From: Halogeometricum sp. S3BR5-2
Lineage (GTDB): Archaea > Halobacteriota > Halobacteria > Halobacteriales > Haloferacaceae
Assembly: GCF_031624635.1 (NCBI RefSeq)
Contig: NZ_JAMQOQ010000002.1
Location: 62,001 to 126,000, forward strand
Length of the DNA: 64,000 bases
Direction: 5' to 3'
Below, in pieces: positions 14,855 to 22,529 of the stretch (position 1 is its first letter; every line of letters starts with the position of its first letter). The position numbers and the translations under genes are program-made. The notes beneath the pieces are model-generated. The model ran no database searches. It saw nothing but the letters and a program-made list of their open reading frames with translations, and had not been told where the DNA came from.

Positions 14855-15751
14855 CTACTCCTCTCGCACTATCTCGTGTCGGCCGAAGCCGTAGCGCAGA
14901 CGGTTCGCCAGCCGACGCGAGAACCGGGCGTCGTCGCGGCTTCCGAACCGCTCGGCGAGCGCCTGGTAGATGAGCGGCACCGGCACCTCCCGTTCGAGCG
15001 CCTCCTGCACCGTCCACGTGCCCGTCGACCCGCCGGAGACGTGGTCGGCGACGGTTCCGAGGTCGGTCCCCTCCTCCCGGAAGGCCTCCTCGCAGAGTTC
15101 CAGCAGCCACGAGCGGATGACCGCGCCGTTGTTCCACGTCTTCGCGACCGATTCGAGGTCGAGGTCGTAGCGGCCGTTCGCCAGCAGGTCGAACCCCTCG
15201 CCGTACGCCTGCATGAGGGCGTACTCGACGCCGTTGTGCACCATCTTCACGTAGTGGCCCGACCCGACCGGCCCCATCCGGTCGTGGCCGTCCGGCCCGG
15301 TCGCCACGGCGTCGAAGACGGGCGTCATCGCCTCGTAGGCCCACTCGGGGCCGCCGACCATGAGCGAGAAGCCGAGTTCGGCGCCCGCCGGGCCGCCGGA
15401 GGTGCCGCAGTCGAGGTAGGCCGCCTCGACCGTCTCCGCGCGGCGGACCGATTCCTCGAAGTGGGAGTTGCCGCCGTCGACGACCACGTCGTCGTCGTCG
15501 AGGAGGGGGCCGAGTTCGTCGAGCGTCGCGTCCACGGCGTCGCCCGCCGGCACCATGAGCCAGATTCGCTTCTCCTCGCCGAGTCTGTCCGCGAGGTCTT
15601 CGAGGCCGTCGGCGGGCGTCGCACCCGCCCCGGCCGCGGCGGCCGTCGCCTCCTCCGAGAGGTCGAACGCCACCACGTCGTGCCCGGCGTCGAGCACGCG
15701 GTTCACCACTATCTGCCCCATCCGCCCGAGTCCGACGACGCCTATCTGCAT
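14855..15751 (-). CDS. gnd: 6-phosphogluconate dehydrogenase, decarboxylating
   Basis: A 298-residue soluble enzyme of the short (GndA-like) type. The Rossmann motif GLGRMG is at residues 7-12, and an acidic residue (FDLS) at the end of the second strand favours NAD over NADP. Substrate and catalytic signatures follow: DGGNSH, GTSGGPAGAELG and the helix KMVHNGVEYALMQAYGEG with the catalytic Lys. It converts 6-phosphogluconate to ribulose 5-phosphate, the pathway haloarchaea use to make pentose phosphates. ATG 15751 begins directly with the nucleotide-binding strand. It is divergent from the CBS-domain gene. Confidence 0.93.
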   Translation of the reverse strand: MQIGVVGLGRMGQIVVNRVLDAGHDVVAFDLSEEATAAAAGAGATPADGLEDLADRLGEEKRIWLMVPAGDAVDATLDELGPLLDDDDVVVDGGNSHFEESVRRAETVEAAYLDCGTSGGPAGAELGFSLMVGGPEWAYEAMTPVFDAVATGPDGHDRMGPVGSGHYVKMVHNGVEYALMQAYGEGFDLLANGRYDLDLESVAKTWNNGAVIRSWLLELCEEAFREEGTDLGTVADHVSGGSTGTWTVQEALEREVPVPLIYQALAERFGSRDDARFSRRLANRLRYGFGRHEIVREE

Positions 15752-15899
15752 GCGTGGCCGTCCACCCGCGGGGGAGGTAGTGGTTCCGATTCGACGGACG
15801 CGCTCTCCTTCTCGGCCTCCGCTCTGCCCCCGACGCTCCTGTCTCGCCCTCGACACCCCCCGACGCGCCTTTGTACCGTGCCACTGTATCTCACGAACG

Positions 15900-16298
15900 A
15901 TGCTCGACGAACTCCTCAGGACCGACGCACCGACCGCAGCACCGGACACGCCCGTCGCGGACGTCGCGGCGGCGATGCGCCGGGGGGACGACGACGCCGT
16001 CGTCGTCCTCGCCGAGGACCGTCCGCTCGGCGTCGTCACGCCGGCGACGCTCGGTCGGGCCGTCGTCGCCGGCGACGACCTGAGCGGGGAACTCGTCGGC
16101 GAACTCCTGCCCGAGGACCCGGTGACGATTCGGCGCGTCGCGACGCGCGCGGACCTCGTGGCCGTCTTCGGTCGGGAGGGCGTCCGGGAGGCCGTCGTCG
16201 TCGACGACGCCGACCAGTACGTCGGCATCGTCACCTTCGACCACGTGCTGGCCGCCTACGCCCGCGAGTTCGACGCCCTCCTCGACTTACTGGAGTGA
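15900..16298 (+). CDS. CBS-domain protein
   Basis: A 132-residue protein that is essentially one CBS pair. The first module runs to about residue 60 (AVVVLAEDRPLGVVTPATLG) and the second ends with AVVVDDADQYVGIVTFDHVLA. CBS pairs bind adenosine nucleotides and act as energy or ligand sensors. No effector domain is attached, so it probably regulates a partner in trans. It lies 49 bases before the M29 aminopeptidase gene on the same strand and may share its transcript. Confidence 0.85.
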   Translation: MLDELLRTDAPTAAPDTPVADVAAAMRRGDDDAVVVLAEDRPLGVVTPATLGRAVVAGDDLSGELVGELLPEDPVTIRRVATRADLVAVFGREGVREAVVVDDADQYVGIVTFDHVLAAYAREFDALLDLLE

Positions 16299-16347
16299 GC
16301 CGGGTCGCAGACGCGACCGTTTTCCGCCTCCCCGCCGAACCGCCGCC

Positions 16348-17481
16348 ATGGACCAGCGAACCCGAGAGCACGCCGAGGTGCTCGTCGACTGGAGCGCCCG
16401 CATCGAGGCGGGCGACGACGTGGTCGTGAGCGTCGCGGAGGGCGCGCACGAACTCGCCGTCGCCGTCGCCGAGAAACTGGGCGACCGCGGCGCGAACGTC
16501 GTCACCACCTACGCCTCCGAGGAAGTCTCCCGCGCGTACCTCCGCGCGCACGACGGGGAGTTCGAGACGGCCGAACACGAACTCACCCTGTACGAGAACG
16601 CCGATTCGGTCCTCTTCCTCGGCGGCGGCCGCAACACGTTCGCCACCGCCGACGTGCCCGGCGAGACGCGGCAGGCCGCCGCGCGCGCGGCCGAATCCGT
16701 CCGCGAGGCGCGCATGGCCACCGACTGGGTGTCGACGGTCCACCCGACGCGGTCGCTCGCCCAGCAGGCCGGGATGTCCTACGAGGCGTACCGGGAGTTC
16801 GTCTACGAGGCCGTCCTCCGCGACTGGGAGTCGCTGGCCGAGGAGATGGCGAAGATGAAGGAGATTCTCGACGAGGGGTCGGAGGTCAGACTCGTGAAGG
16901 GCGAGGACACCGAGCGAGACGGTGGCACCGGACCGTCCCGAGCCACCGACCTCACTATGTCCGTCGAGGGCCGCACGGCGGTGAACTCCGCCGCCTCCGT
17001 CGCCTACGACTCGCACAACCTCCCGTCGGGCGAGGTGTTCACCGCGCCGTACGACCCCGAGGGCGAGGTGTTCTTCGACGTGCCGATGACCATCAACGGC
17101 ACGCGAGTGCGGGACGTGCATCTGACGTTCGAGGGCGGCGAAGTCGTCGACTTCGCGGCCGAGTCGGGCGAGGACGCCCTCGGCGACGTGCTCGACACCG
17201 ACGCGGGCGCGCGCCGCCTCGGCGAACTCGGAATCGGGATGAACCGCGGCATCGACCGCTTCACCGACAACGTGCTGTTCGACGAGAAGATGGGCGACAC
17301 CGTCCACCTCGCGGTCGGCCGCGCCTACGACGCCTGCCTCCCGGAGGGCGAGGCGGGCAACGACTCGGCCGTCCACGTCGACATGATCACGGACGTGAGC
17401 GAGGACTCGCGGATGGAAGTCGACGGCGAAGTCGTCCAACGGAACGGCGTCTTCCGGTGGGAGGAGGGGTTCGAGGGATAG
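16348..17481 (+). CDS. Aminopeptidase, M29 (aminopeptidase T/S) family
   Basis: A 377-residue metallopeptidase. The N-terminal half has the family pattern of an SVAEGAHELAVAVAEKL helix. The C-terminal catalytic half shows the metal ligands: Glu in LPSGEVFTAP, Glu in LFDEKMG, His in TVHLAVG, and His and Asp in SAVHVDMI. It removes N-terminal amino acids from peptides in the cytoplasm. An acidic insertion near residue 190 (EDTERDGGTG) is a common haloarchaeal adaptation. It is probably co-transcribed with the preceding CBS protein. Confidence 0.93.
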   Translation: MDQRTREHAEVLVDWSARIEAGDDVVVSVAEGAHELAVAVAEKLGDRGANVVTTYASEEVSRAYLRAHDGEFETAEHELTLYENADSVLFLGGGRNTFATADVPGETRQAAARAAESVREARMATDWVSTVHPTRSLAQQAGMSYEAYREFVYEAVLRDWESLAEEMAKMKEILDEGSEVRLVKGEDTERDGGTGPSRATDLTMSVEGRTAVNSAASVAYDSHNLPSGEVFTAPYDPEGEVFFDVPMTINGTRVRDVHLTFEGGEVVDFAAESGEDALGDVLDTDAGARRLGELGIGMNRGIDRFTDNVLFDEKMGDTVHLAVGRAYDACLPEGEAGNDSAVHVDMITDVSEDSRMEVDGEVVQRNGVFRWEEGFEG

Positions 17482-17661
17482 CCGTCGGAGAGTCGCGTCC
17501 GGTGCGGTCGGCCGACGCCCGGACGAGCGTCTTCCGGCCTGTTTCCGCCGCACCTCTTGAACGGCACCGCCACCGAAGTGCTACGGCGTTGTGCGTCGGG
17601 CCCCACTAGTCGGTATTCGACGCGGAGCGGGACTTCCCCTCCCGACGTCGAAGGAGATTCC

Positions 17662-18558
17662 ATGAAATCCCACAGATTCCTCGACAACAGGCGAACAGCG
17701 CTGGCGCTCGCGGCCATCCTCGTAGCCAGTCTCGTGGCGGTCGGCGGCGCCGTCTCCGCGCAGTCCTCCGACACGGACCCGCAGCACACATCCTATCTCC
17801 GAGTCGTCCACGCGTCGCCCGACGCCCCGCCGGTCGACGTGTACGTCGACAACGAGACGGTCCTGACGGACGTGCCGTTCGGCGCCGTCAGCGACTACCT
17901 GGCCCTGGAGGCCGGCACGTACAACGTCAGCATCACGGCTGCCGGCGACCCCGACACCGTGGTGTTCGACGACGAGGTCTCCCTTGACCCGCGCACCGTG
18001 ACCACGCTGGCCGCCAGCGGTGAGATAAGCGAGGACGCGGAGACCGAGTTCGGTCCCGCGTTCTTCCCGGACGACGCGCTGACGCCCGACGAGAACGAGT
18101 CGGCGGTCAGTATCGTCCACCTCTCGCCCGACGCGCCCGCCGTCGACGTCACGGCGGCCAACGGGAGCGTCGTGCTGGCCGACAACGTGACCTACGGGAA
18201 CGCGACGTCGTACGTGACCGTTCCCGCGGGCGACTACAGCGTCGAGATACGCGAGGAGACCGAGGAGAACGACGGTCACGTCGTCACCTCGGTGAACGTC
18301 TCGCTGGCCGGCGGCACCGCGTACTCGGCCCTCGCGGTCGGCTACCTGAACCCCGACGACGCGCCGGCCGAGACGCCCTTCGAGGTCGTCCTGACCGAGG
18401 ACGCGACGTCGACGCTCGAGTTCCCGTCCGACGACGAGGAGGGCACGGCGACCGAGACGGAGACCGAAACGGAAGCGGAGACGGAGACTGAAGCGGAAAC
18501 CGAGACGGAGACAGAGACAGAGGCCGGAACCGAGACCGAAGTGCCGACGGAGTACTGA
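17662..18558 (+). CDS. Secreted protein with two DUF4397 repeats and Glu/Thr tail
   Basis: A 298-residue exported protein. A Sec-type signal (RRTALALAAILVASLVAVGGAVSA) ends near residue 33. Two DUF4397 units follow: RVVHASPDAPPVDVYVDN at about residue 46 and SIVHLSPDAPAVDVTAANG at about 150. Each contains a loose beta-sandwich ending in a YLxxEAG/YVTVPAG strand. The last 35 residues are a Thr-Glu-rich low-complexity tail without a PGF-type sorting helix, so cell-surface retention is unclear. A Shine-Dalgarno-like aaggaga lies 9 bases before the ATG, which is unusual among the mostly leaderless genes here. Function is unknown. Confidence 0.85.
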   Translation: MKSHRFLDNRRTALALAAILVASLVAVGGAVSAQSSDTDPQHTSYLRVVHASPDAPPVDVYVDNETVLTDVPFGAVSDYLALEAGTYNVSITAAGDPDTVVFDDEVSLDPRTVTTLAASGEISEDAETEFGPAFFPDDALTPDENESAVSIVHLSPDAPAVDVTAANGSVVLADNVTYGNATSYVTVPAGDYSVEIREETEENDGHVVTSVNVSLAGGTAYSALAVGYLNPDDAPAETPFEVVLTEDATSTLEFPSDDEEGTATETETETEAETETEAETETETETEAGTETEVPTEY

Positions 18559-18736
18559 GCGCTCCGCCGGTACCCTCCGTTCTTCGACTCGACCGGTCGA
18601 GTCGACGGCCGAGACCGCGTTTTTCCACCGCCGACGCGTTCGATTCGCTACCGGCGCGTCCGCTTCCCGGTTCCCGGAGATGCGGGCGCGGGAGCGGTCG
18701 CTCTCCCCGACCACGGACGGTCGCGGCGTCTCGCTC

Positions 18737-18871
18737 TTATTCCTGCGCGCGGGCGACGTTGTGCATCTGTCTGCCGCACCGCGGGCACATCGTCGTCGGG
18801 TCGCCGGGTTCGGACCGGAAACTGCACCGCGTGCACTCGTACCACCGCGACCGGTCGAACGGTTCGCTCAT
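18737..18871 (-). CDS. Small zinc-ribbon (rubrerythrin-like domain) protein, 44 residues
   Basis: A very short but convincing gene. The product contains two Cys pairs, ECTRC and MCPRCG, separated by about 14 residues, which would bind one zinc as in rubredoxin-like or zinc-ribbon folds. The remainder is short and charged. A TATA-like attaaac on the coding strand lies about 26-32 bases before the ATG. The promoter is flanked by a 7-bp inverted repeat, ctagtgt (18890-18896) and acactag (18916-18922). Haloarchaeal genomes carry many such micro-proteins. The role is probably protein or nucleic acid binding; not known. Confidence 0.8.
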   Translation of the reverse strand: MSEPFDRSRWYECTRCSFRSEPGDPTTMCPRCGRQMHNVARAQE

Positions 18872-18972
18872 ACGGATAGTACGCGTCTGCTAGTGTTTAA
18901 TGTTATCTAGTCCCACACTAGACGTTCACTCGGCCCACGAACCGGGCTGAGAGGGGGCAGGCGCTTTCGACG

Positions 18973-18982
18973 TACTTTTTAC
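18973..18982 (+). promoter_or_regulatory. TATA-like box for S6e
   Basis: The sequence tactttttac lies 23-32 bases before the S6e start codon, as expected for a leaderless archaeal transcript. Confidence 0.55.
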
Positions 18983-19004
18983 CGGCAGTCGTTTGAATCC
19001 ACCC

Positions 19005-19415
19005 ATGGCAGAATTCCAGGTTGTCGTCTCCGACCCCGACGCGGGTGACACCCACCAGTTCGAGGTCGACGGACAGGACGCGAACCGATTCCTCGGCCGA
19101 GACATCGGCGACGAAGTCGACGGCGGCGCCGTCGGCCTCGACGGCTTCACGCTCGAAATCACGGGCGGGTCCGACGAGGCGGGCCGTCCGATGCGCGAGA
19201 ACGTCGCCGGGTCAGACCTCAAGGAACTCCTCCTCGAGGGCGGCGTCGGCTACAAGCCCTCCCGCGAGGGCGAGCGAAAGCGCGTCACCGTCCGCGGTCG
19301 GCAGGTCTCCGACGAGACGGCGCAGGTCAACGTCAAAGTCGTCGACGGCGGCGACGTGGCCGCGGCCCTCGGCGAGGGCGACGCGGACGAGGCCGCCGAG
19401 GACGACGAAGAGTAA
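19005..19415 (+). CDS. rps6e: Ribosomal protein S6e
   Basis: A 136-residue protein with the eukaryote/archaeal S6e pattern: an N-terminal strand FQVVVSDP, [11 protein letters not shown], a [15 protein letters not shown] segment that contacts rRNA, and an acidic haloarchaeal C-terminus. It is a structural protein of the small ribosomal subunit. ATG 19005 is preferred over an upstream in-frame TTG because it gives the usual family N-terminus and fits the promoter spacing. Two small haloarchaeal genes follow on the same strand and may be part of the same transcript. Confidence 0.95.
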   Translation: MAEFQVVVSDPDAGDTHQFEVDGQDANRFLGRDIGDEVDGGAVGLDGFTLEITGGSDEAGRPMRENVAGSDLKELLLEGGVGYKPSREGERKRVTVRGRQVSDETAQVNVKVVDGGDVAAALGEGDADEAAEDDEE

Positions 19416-19428
19416 CACCCCCGCCACC

Positions 19429-19863
19429 GTGTCGGAACGCGTCCCCAGCGATCACGACTCGGTGTCGTCGTACCGCGCGAAAATCGCGCGTAGCGGCGGC
19501 ACTCGCCGGCCCTGCCTCCGCCTCCCCGACGAGGCGGCCGTCGCGGACGGCGACCTGATTCGCCTCTCCCTCGGCGGCGACCTCTATCACGCCCGCGTCG
19601 TCGCCGACAGTTCCGGCCGCCTTCTCCGCGGCGCCTACGACAACAAGCGCCTCGCGCGGACGCCCGGCGACGGCGAGAACCGCCTCGTCGAGTGGTGCGA
19701 GGAGACCGGGCGCGGCCCCGGGTCGGCCGTCGAAGTCGACGAACTCGACGCGGGTTACTGCTACGGCGTGCGCGAACCCGGAAAGCGCGTCGTCTACACC
19801 GTGCCCGACCGGCCGAACGAGTCGCTGGCGGACATCGCCGAATCGCTCGGCCGCGACGAGTGA
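19429..19863 (+). CDS. Conserved haloarchaeal protein, 144 residues
   Basis: The product starts with GTG 19429, 13 bases after S6e, and has 144 residues. Visible patterns are RPCLRLPDEAAVADGDLIRLSLGG, resembling a small AbrB-like or beta-barrel segment, then LLRGAYDNKRLARTPGDG and a C-terminal CYGVREPGKRVVYTVPDRP. No catalytic motif is evident. The tight spacing to the ribosomal gene suggests co-expression, and the haloarchaeal-type composition is normal. I recognise the family as a recurrent haloarchaeal hypothetical but cannot name a function. Confidence 0.75.
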   Translation: MSERVPSDHDSVSSYRAKIARSGGTRRPCLRLPDEAAVADGDLIRLSLGGDLYHARVVADSSGRLLRGAYDNKRLARTPGDGENRLVEWCEETGRGPGSAVEVDELDAGYCYGVREPGKRVVYTVPDRPNESLADIAESLGRDE

Positions 19864-19936
19864 GGCGGGACTCGGAAGGCGAACGGACGAATCGGAGTGC
19901 AGGCGACTTTTACCGTTCCGCCGGCATCCTCTCCCC

Positions 19937-20428
19937 ATGAGCAAACTCGACGAGTTCCTCGCGGGCGACCGCCACGAGGACGTGGCGCTGTTTCTGACCG
20001 ACGAGTACCTCGACAGCGACGGCAAACTCTCCAGTCTGGGCGAGGAAGTCGAGGACGGCTACGTGCTCGTCGTCGACGGCGACGACGGCCGGAGCGCGTT
20101 CTCCGCCGGCACCGGCATGGACGCCATGGAGTTCTCGCGCACGGCGATGGAGGAGGACGGGCACGTCCACCGCGACCTCGGCGGCGGCGAGTGCCCGGAG
20201 GAAGGGGGCGAAGGAGACGACGGCGAGGACCACCACGTCGAGTTCATCTTCGCCTTCTCGGAGGCGCGCAACGAGGAGGTCGGCGGCCTCTACGCCCGCG
20301 GAGAAGTGGTTCACGCCTACGCCCACTGCGCCTGCGGCGCGAACTACTCCGACAAGTGGGTCGTCGGCGAGGAGGTGGAGACGGGTGTGCAACCCGGCGA
20401 GTCCGAACCCGCCCACGAGAGCGAGTAG
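19937..20428 (+). CDS. Conserved haloarchaeal protein, DUF5807-like
   Basis: A 163-residue acidic cytoplasmic protein beginning MSKLDEFLAGDRHEDVALFL, a pattern I associate with the haloarchaeal DUF5807 family. The C-terminal half has a CACGANYS motif with two close cysteines and nearby His residues (VVHAYAHCACG), suggesting a metal site. A long Glu/Gly-rich linker separates the halves. It follows the S6e pair on the same strand with a 73-base gap. No biochemical function is known. Confidence 0.75.
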   Translation: MSKLDEFLAGDRHEDVALFLTDEYLDSDGKLSSLGEEVEDGYVLVVDGDDGRSAFSAGTGMDAMEFSRTAMEEDGHVHRDLGGGECPEEGGEGDDGEDHHVEFIFAFSEARNEEVGGLYARGEVVHAYAHCACGANYSDKWVVGEEVETGVQPGESEPAHESE

Positions 20429-20444
20429 TCGCCGCTCCTCCGCC

Positions 20445-20654
20445 TCACTCGGACCCGAACGAGGCGGGGGCTCGACGCTCGAAGATGAGGAACTTGGTCC
20501 CGCCGCCGGTGTAGTCTATCGTCTCGACGAGTCGCCAGCCGTCGGCCGCCAACTCGTTTATCTCGTCTTTCGGGTTCGCGGACTCCTTTTTCAGCGCTTC
20601 GCGCGGCACCCGAAGCGTCTCGTACTCCCAGCGGTCGTCTTCGTGTCGGCTCAC
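20445..20654 (-). CDS. DUF4177-like small protein
   Basis: A 69-residue protein from GTG 20654. The pattern WEYETLRVPREAL...INELAADGWRLVETIDY...FLIFERR matches the DUF4177 fold, a short two-strand/helix unit in which the phrase LAxDGWxLV is conserved. Such proteins are small, cytoplasmic and of unknown function. It is convergent with the preceding gene, 16 bases away. Confidence 0.78.
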   Translation of the reverse strand: MSRHEDDRWEYETLRVPREALKKESANPKDEINELAADGWRLVETIDYTGGGTKFLIFERRAPASFGSE

Positions 20655-20780
20655 ATCCGAACGTGCGGCCGGAGGCGGATAGCTACTCCGACCGGGTCGC
20701 CGGCCGGCGGTCGGCGGTCCGTCGTGGGTCACCGGTCGCGGCTCACGGTCGGTCGTCAGTTCGGGTTCGCCCGTGACCGA

Positions 20781-21170
20781 CTACGGGTATCTGGTCCCGC
20801 GGACGGTCACGTTGTACGTGTCCACGACGGTCCCGTTGACGGTGTTCACCGCCACGATTCGCGACCGGGTCCCGGTCGGAATGGGGAGGGAGACGGACGT
20901 CTGACCGGCGTCGACCGACGTCGCGTAGAAGGAGGACCCGTCCTCCCTGATGACGTTGAGGCGGGTGACGCCCATCTCGGTCGTCGCGGCGGGCGTGAGC
21001 GTCACCGACCCCTGCACGGACGAAGTTCCCCACTCGCTGACCGTCGAAACCCGCTCGAACACCGGCGAGTCGTCGGCCGAACTGATCGACGGACTCACCG
21101 TCAGACATCCCGCGGTGACGACCAGCAACGCGACGGCGGCAACGGCGCACAGTCGCCGGTTCGAATTCAT
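20781..21170 (-). CDS. Small secreted lipoprotein
   Basis: A 129-residue predicted lipoprotein: a Sec-type hydrophobic stretch (CAVAAVALLVVTAGC) ending in a lipobox with Cys 22. The rest is a Ser/Thr-rich beta-like domain. The ATG at 21170 lies about 27 bases downstream of a TATA-like gatataag (complement of 21193-21200), so the transcript is probably leaderless. It is divergent from the following membrane-protein unit. No family function is recognised. Confidence 0.75.
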   Translation of the reverse strand: MNSNRRLCAVAAVALLVVTAGCLTVSPSISSADDSPVFERVSTVSEWGTSSVQGSVTLTPAATTEMGVTRLNVIREDGSSFYATSVDAGQTSVSLPIPTGTRSRIVAVNTVNGTVVDTYNVTVRGTRYP

Positions 21171-21192
21171 TCGCTCGACGGTTCGAACGGCG

Positions 21193-21200
21193 CTTATATC
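21193..21200 (-). promoter_or_regulatory. TATA-like box for small lipoprotein
   Basis: On the minus strand the sequence gatataag is 24-30 bases before the ATG of the lipoprotein at 21170, the normal spacing for leaderless archaeal transcription. Confidence 0.55.
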
Positions 21201-21312
21201 ACTCCTTCGACCTTAATATAAGGAAAATATATGCGTTAAAAAGCCGGCGAACGATGCCTGAGAGGCAACGATAAAGCCGCCGACCGTCGAGGGGACTACT
21301 ACTTCTACTGCT

Positions 21313-21429
21313 ATGCCCGAACACAGACGGGAGCGCCGCGAGGCGTTCACCAAGCGCCGCCGGCGGTACCGAGTCCGAACGCCCGGCGAGACGCCGACCG
21401 ACGCCGTTCGCGGAGTGGCGCCGCGATGA
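21313..21429 (+). CDS. Possible 38-residue basic leader protein
   Basis: A short frame from ATG 21313, product MPEHRRERREAFTKRRRRYR plus 18 more residues, strongly Arg-rich, ending in TGA overlapping the ATG of the next gene (ATGA). The overlap suggests translational coupling to the membrane protein. The arginine-rich composition is unlike most haloarchaeal proteins, so it could be a coupling peptide or a chance frame. Confidence 0.45.
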   Translation: MPEHRRERREAFTKRRRRYRVRTPGETPTDAVRGVAPR

Positions 21430-22502
21430 CCGACGAGCCGTCGGACACCATCGACACGCGCGAGGAGGACCCGAACCTCGACCAGTCCGGCATCGACGAC
21501 AACATCGGCACGGAGAACACGATGCGCAAGCGCGGCGGCGAGACGCGCACCAAGACGTGGTTGGTGCTCGACGGCAGTCGCCTCCTCGTCACCGCGATGC
21601 TGGGACTGCTCATCTTCGGCGTGTTCGTCTTCGGAGGCACATTCTACTACCAGTACTACCTCACGGACGCCCTGACGGCTGACACCGTCGAGACGGTGTT
21701 CTCGACGATGATCAGCGCCATCGTCACCGGCGTCACGCTCACGCTGACCATCTCGCAGATCATCATCTCGCAGGAGAACGGCCCGCTGGGCGACCAGCGC
21801 GAGCGGATGAGCAACACGATGGACTTCCGGGAGTACACCAAGGAGATGACCGGGTCGCCGACGCCCGCGGACCCCTCGGCGTTCCTCCGCTCGCTCATCT
21901 TGGAGAGTCGAGACTACGCGAAGGACCTCCGCGAGTCGGTCGCCGACAGCGACGACGACGACCTCCGCGCGGAGGTCGACGAGTTCACCGAGAGCCTCGT
22001 CGGGAACGCCGACGCCGCCGAGGAGAAACTCGAAGGGCGGAAATTCGGGTCGTACACGGTGGTCTCGGCGGCCCTCGACTACAACTACGGCTACAAGATA
22101 TTCCAGATCGAACGCATCGCGGACGACTACAAAGACACCATCGGACGGGAGACGGAGGTACTCCTCGACGACCTGAAGACCGTGCTCTCGATGTTCGGAC
22201 CCGCCCGCGAGCACATCAAGACGCTGTACTTCGAGTGGGAACTCATCAGCCTCTCGCAGAACATCCTCTACCTCGCCGTGCCCGCGCTCATCGTCGCCGG
22301 CTTCGTGACGACGTACCTCGGCGGAAGCGCGCTCTCGGGGACGGTGCTCGGCGTCCCGAACCTCATCTGGGTGACCTCCGCGGCGTTCGCAATCACGTCG
22401 CTGCCCTTCCTGCTCCTCATCTCCTACATCGCGCGCATCGCGACCATCGCGAAGCGGACGCTCGCCATCGGTCCGTTCATCCTCCGGGAGTCACAGCGAT
22501 AA
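21426..22502 (+). CDS. Four-helix membrane protein with large soluble domain
   Basis: A 358-residue protein of unknown family. A disordered acidic N-terminus precedes two membrane helices at about residues 55-75 and 90-112 (the second ending ISQIIISQENGPLGDQRERM). A long charged helical domain occupies about 120-265, and two more helices lie at about 275-295 and 305-335. The arrangement resembles haloarchaeal membrane sensors or DUF-type channel-like proteins without catalytic motifs. It starts inside an ATGA overlap with a short basic leader frame. Function is unknown. Confidence 0.75.
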   Translation: MTDEPSDTIDTREEDPNLDQSGIDDNIGTENTMRKRGGETRTKTWLVLDGSRLLVTAMLGLLIFGVFVFGGTFYYQYYLTDALTADTVETVFSTMISAIVTGVTLTLTISQIIISQENGPLGDQRERMSNTMDFREYTKEMTGSPTPADPSAFLRSLILESRDYAKDLRESVADSDDDDLRAEVDEFTESLVGNADAAEEKLEGRKFGSYTVVSAALDYNYGYKIFQIERIADDYKDTIGRETEVLLDDLKTVLSMFGPAREHIKTLYFEWELISLSQNILYLAVPALIVAGFVTTYLGGSALSGTVLGVPNLIWVTSAAFAITSLPFLLLISYIARIATIAKRTLAIGPFILRESQR

Positions 22503-22529
22503 TCCGCCGCGGACGGGCCGTCCGGCCTG

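Noticed and set aside
13566-15884. A 772-codon minus-strand frame over the 6-phosphogluconate dehydrogenase and TauE/SafE genes
   Set aside because: It is Arg-rich, carries no domains and overlaps recognised genes in other frames.
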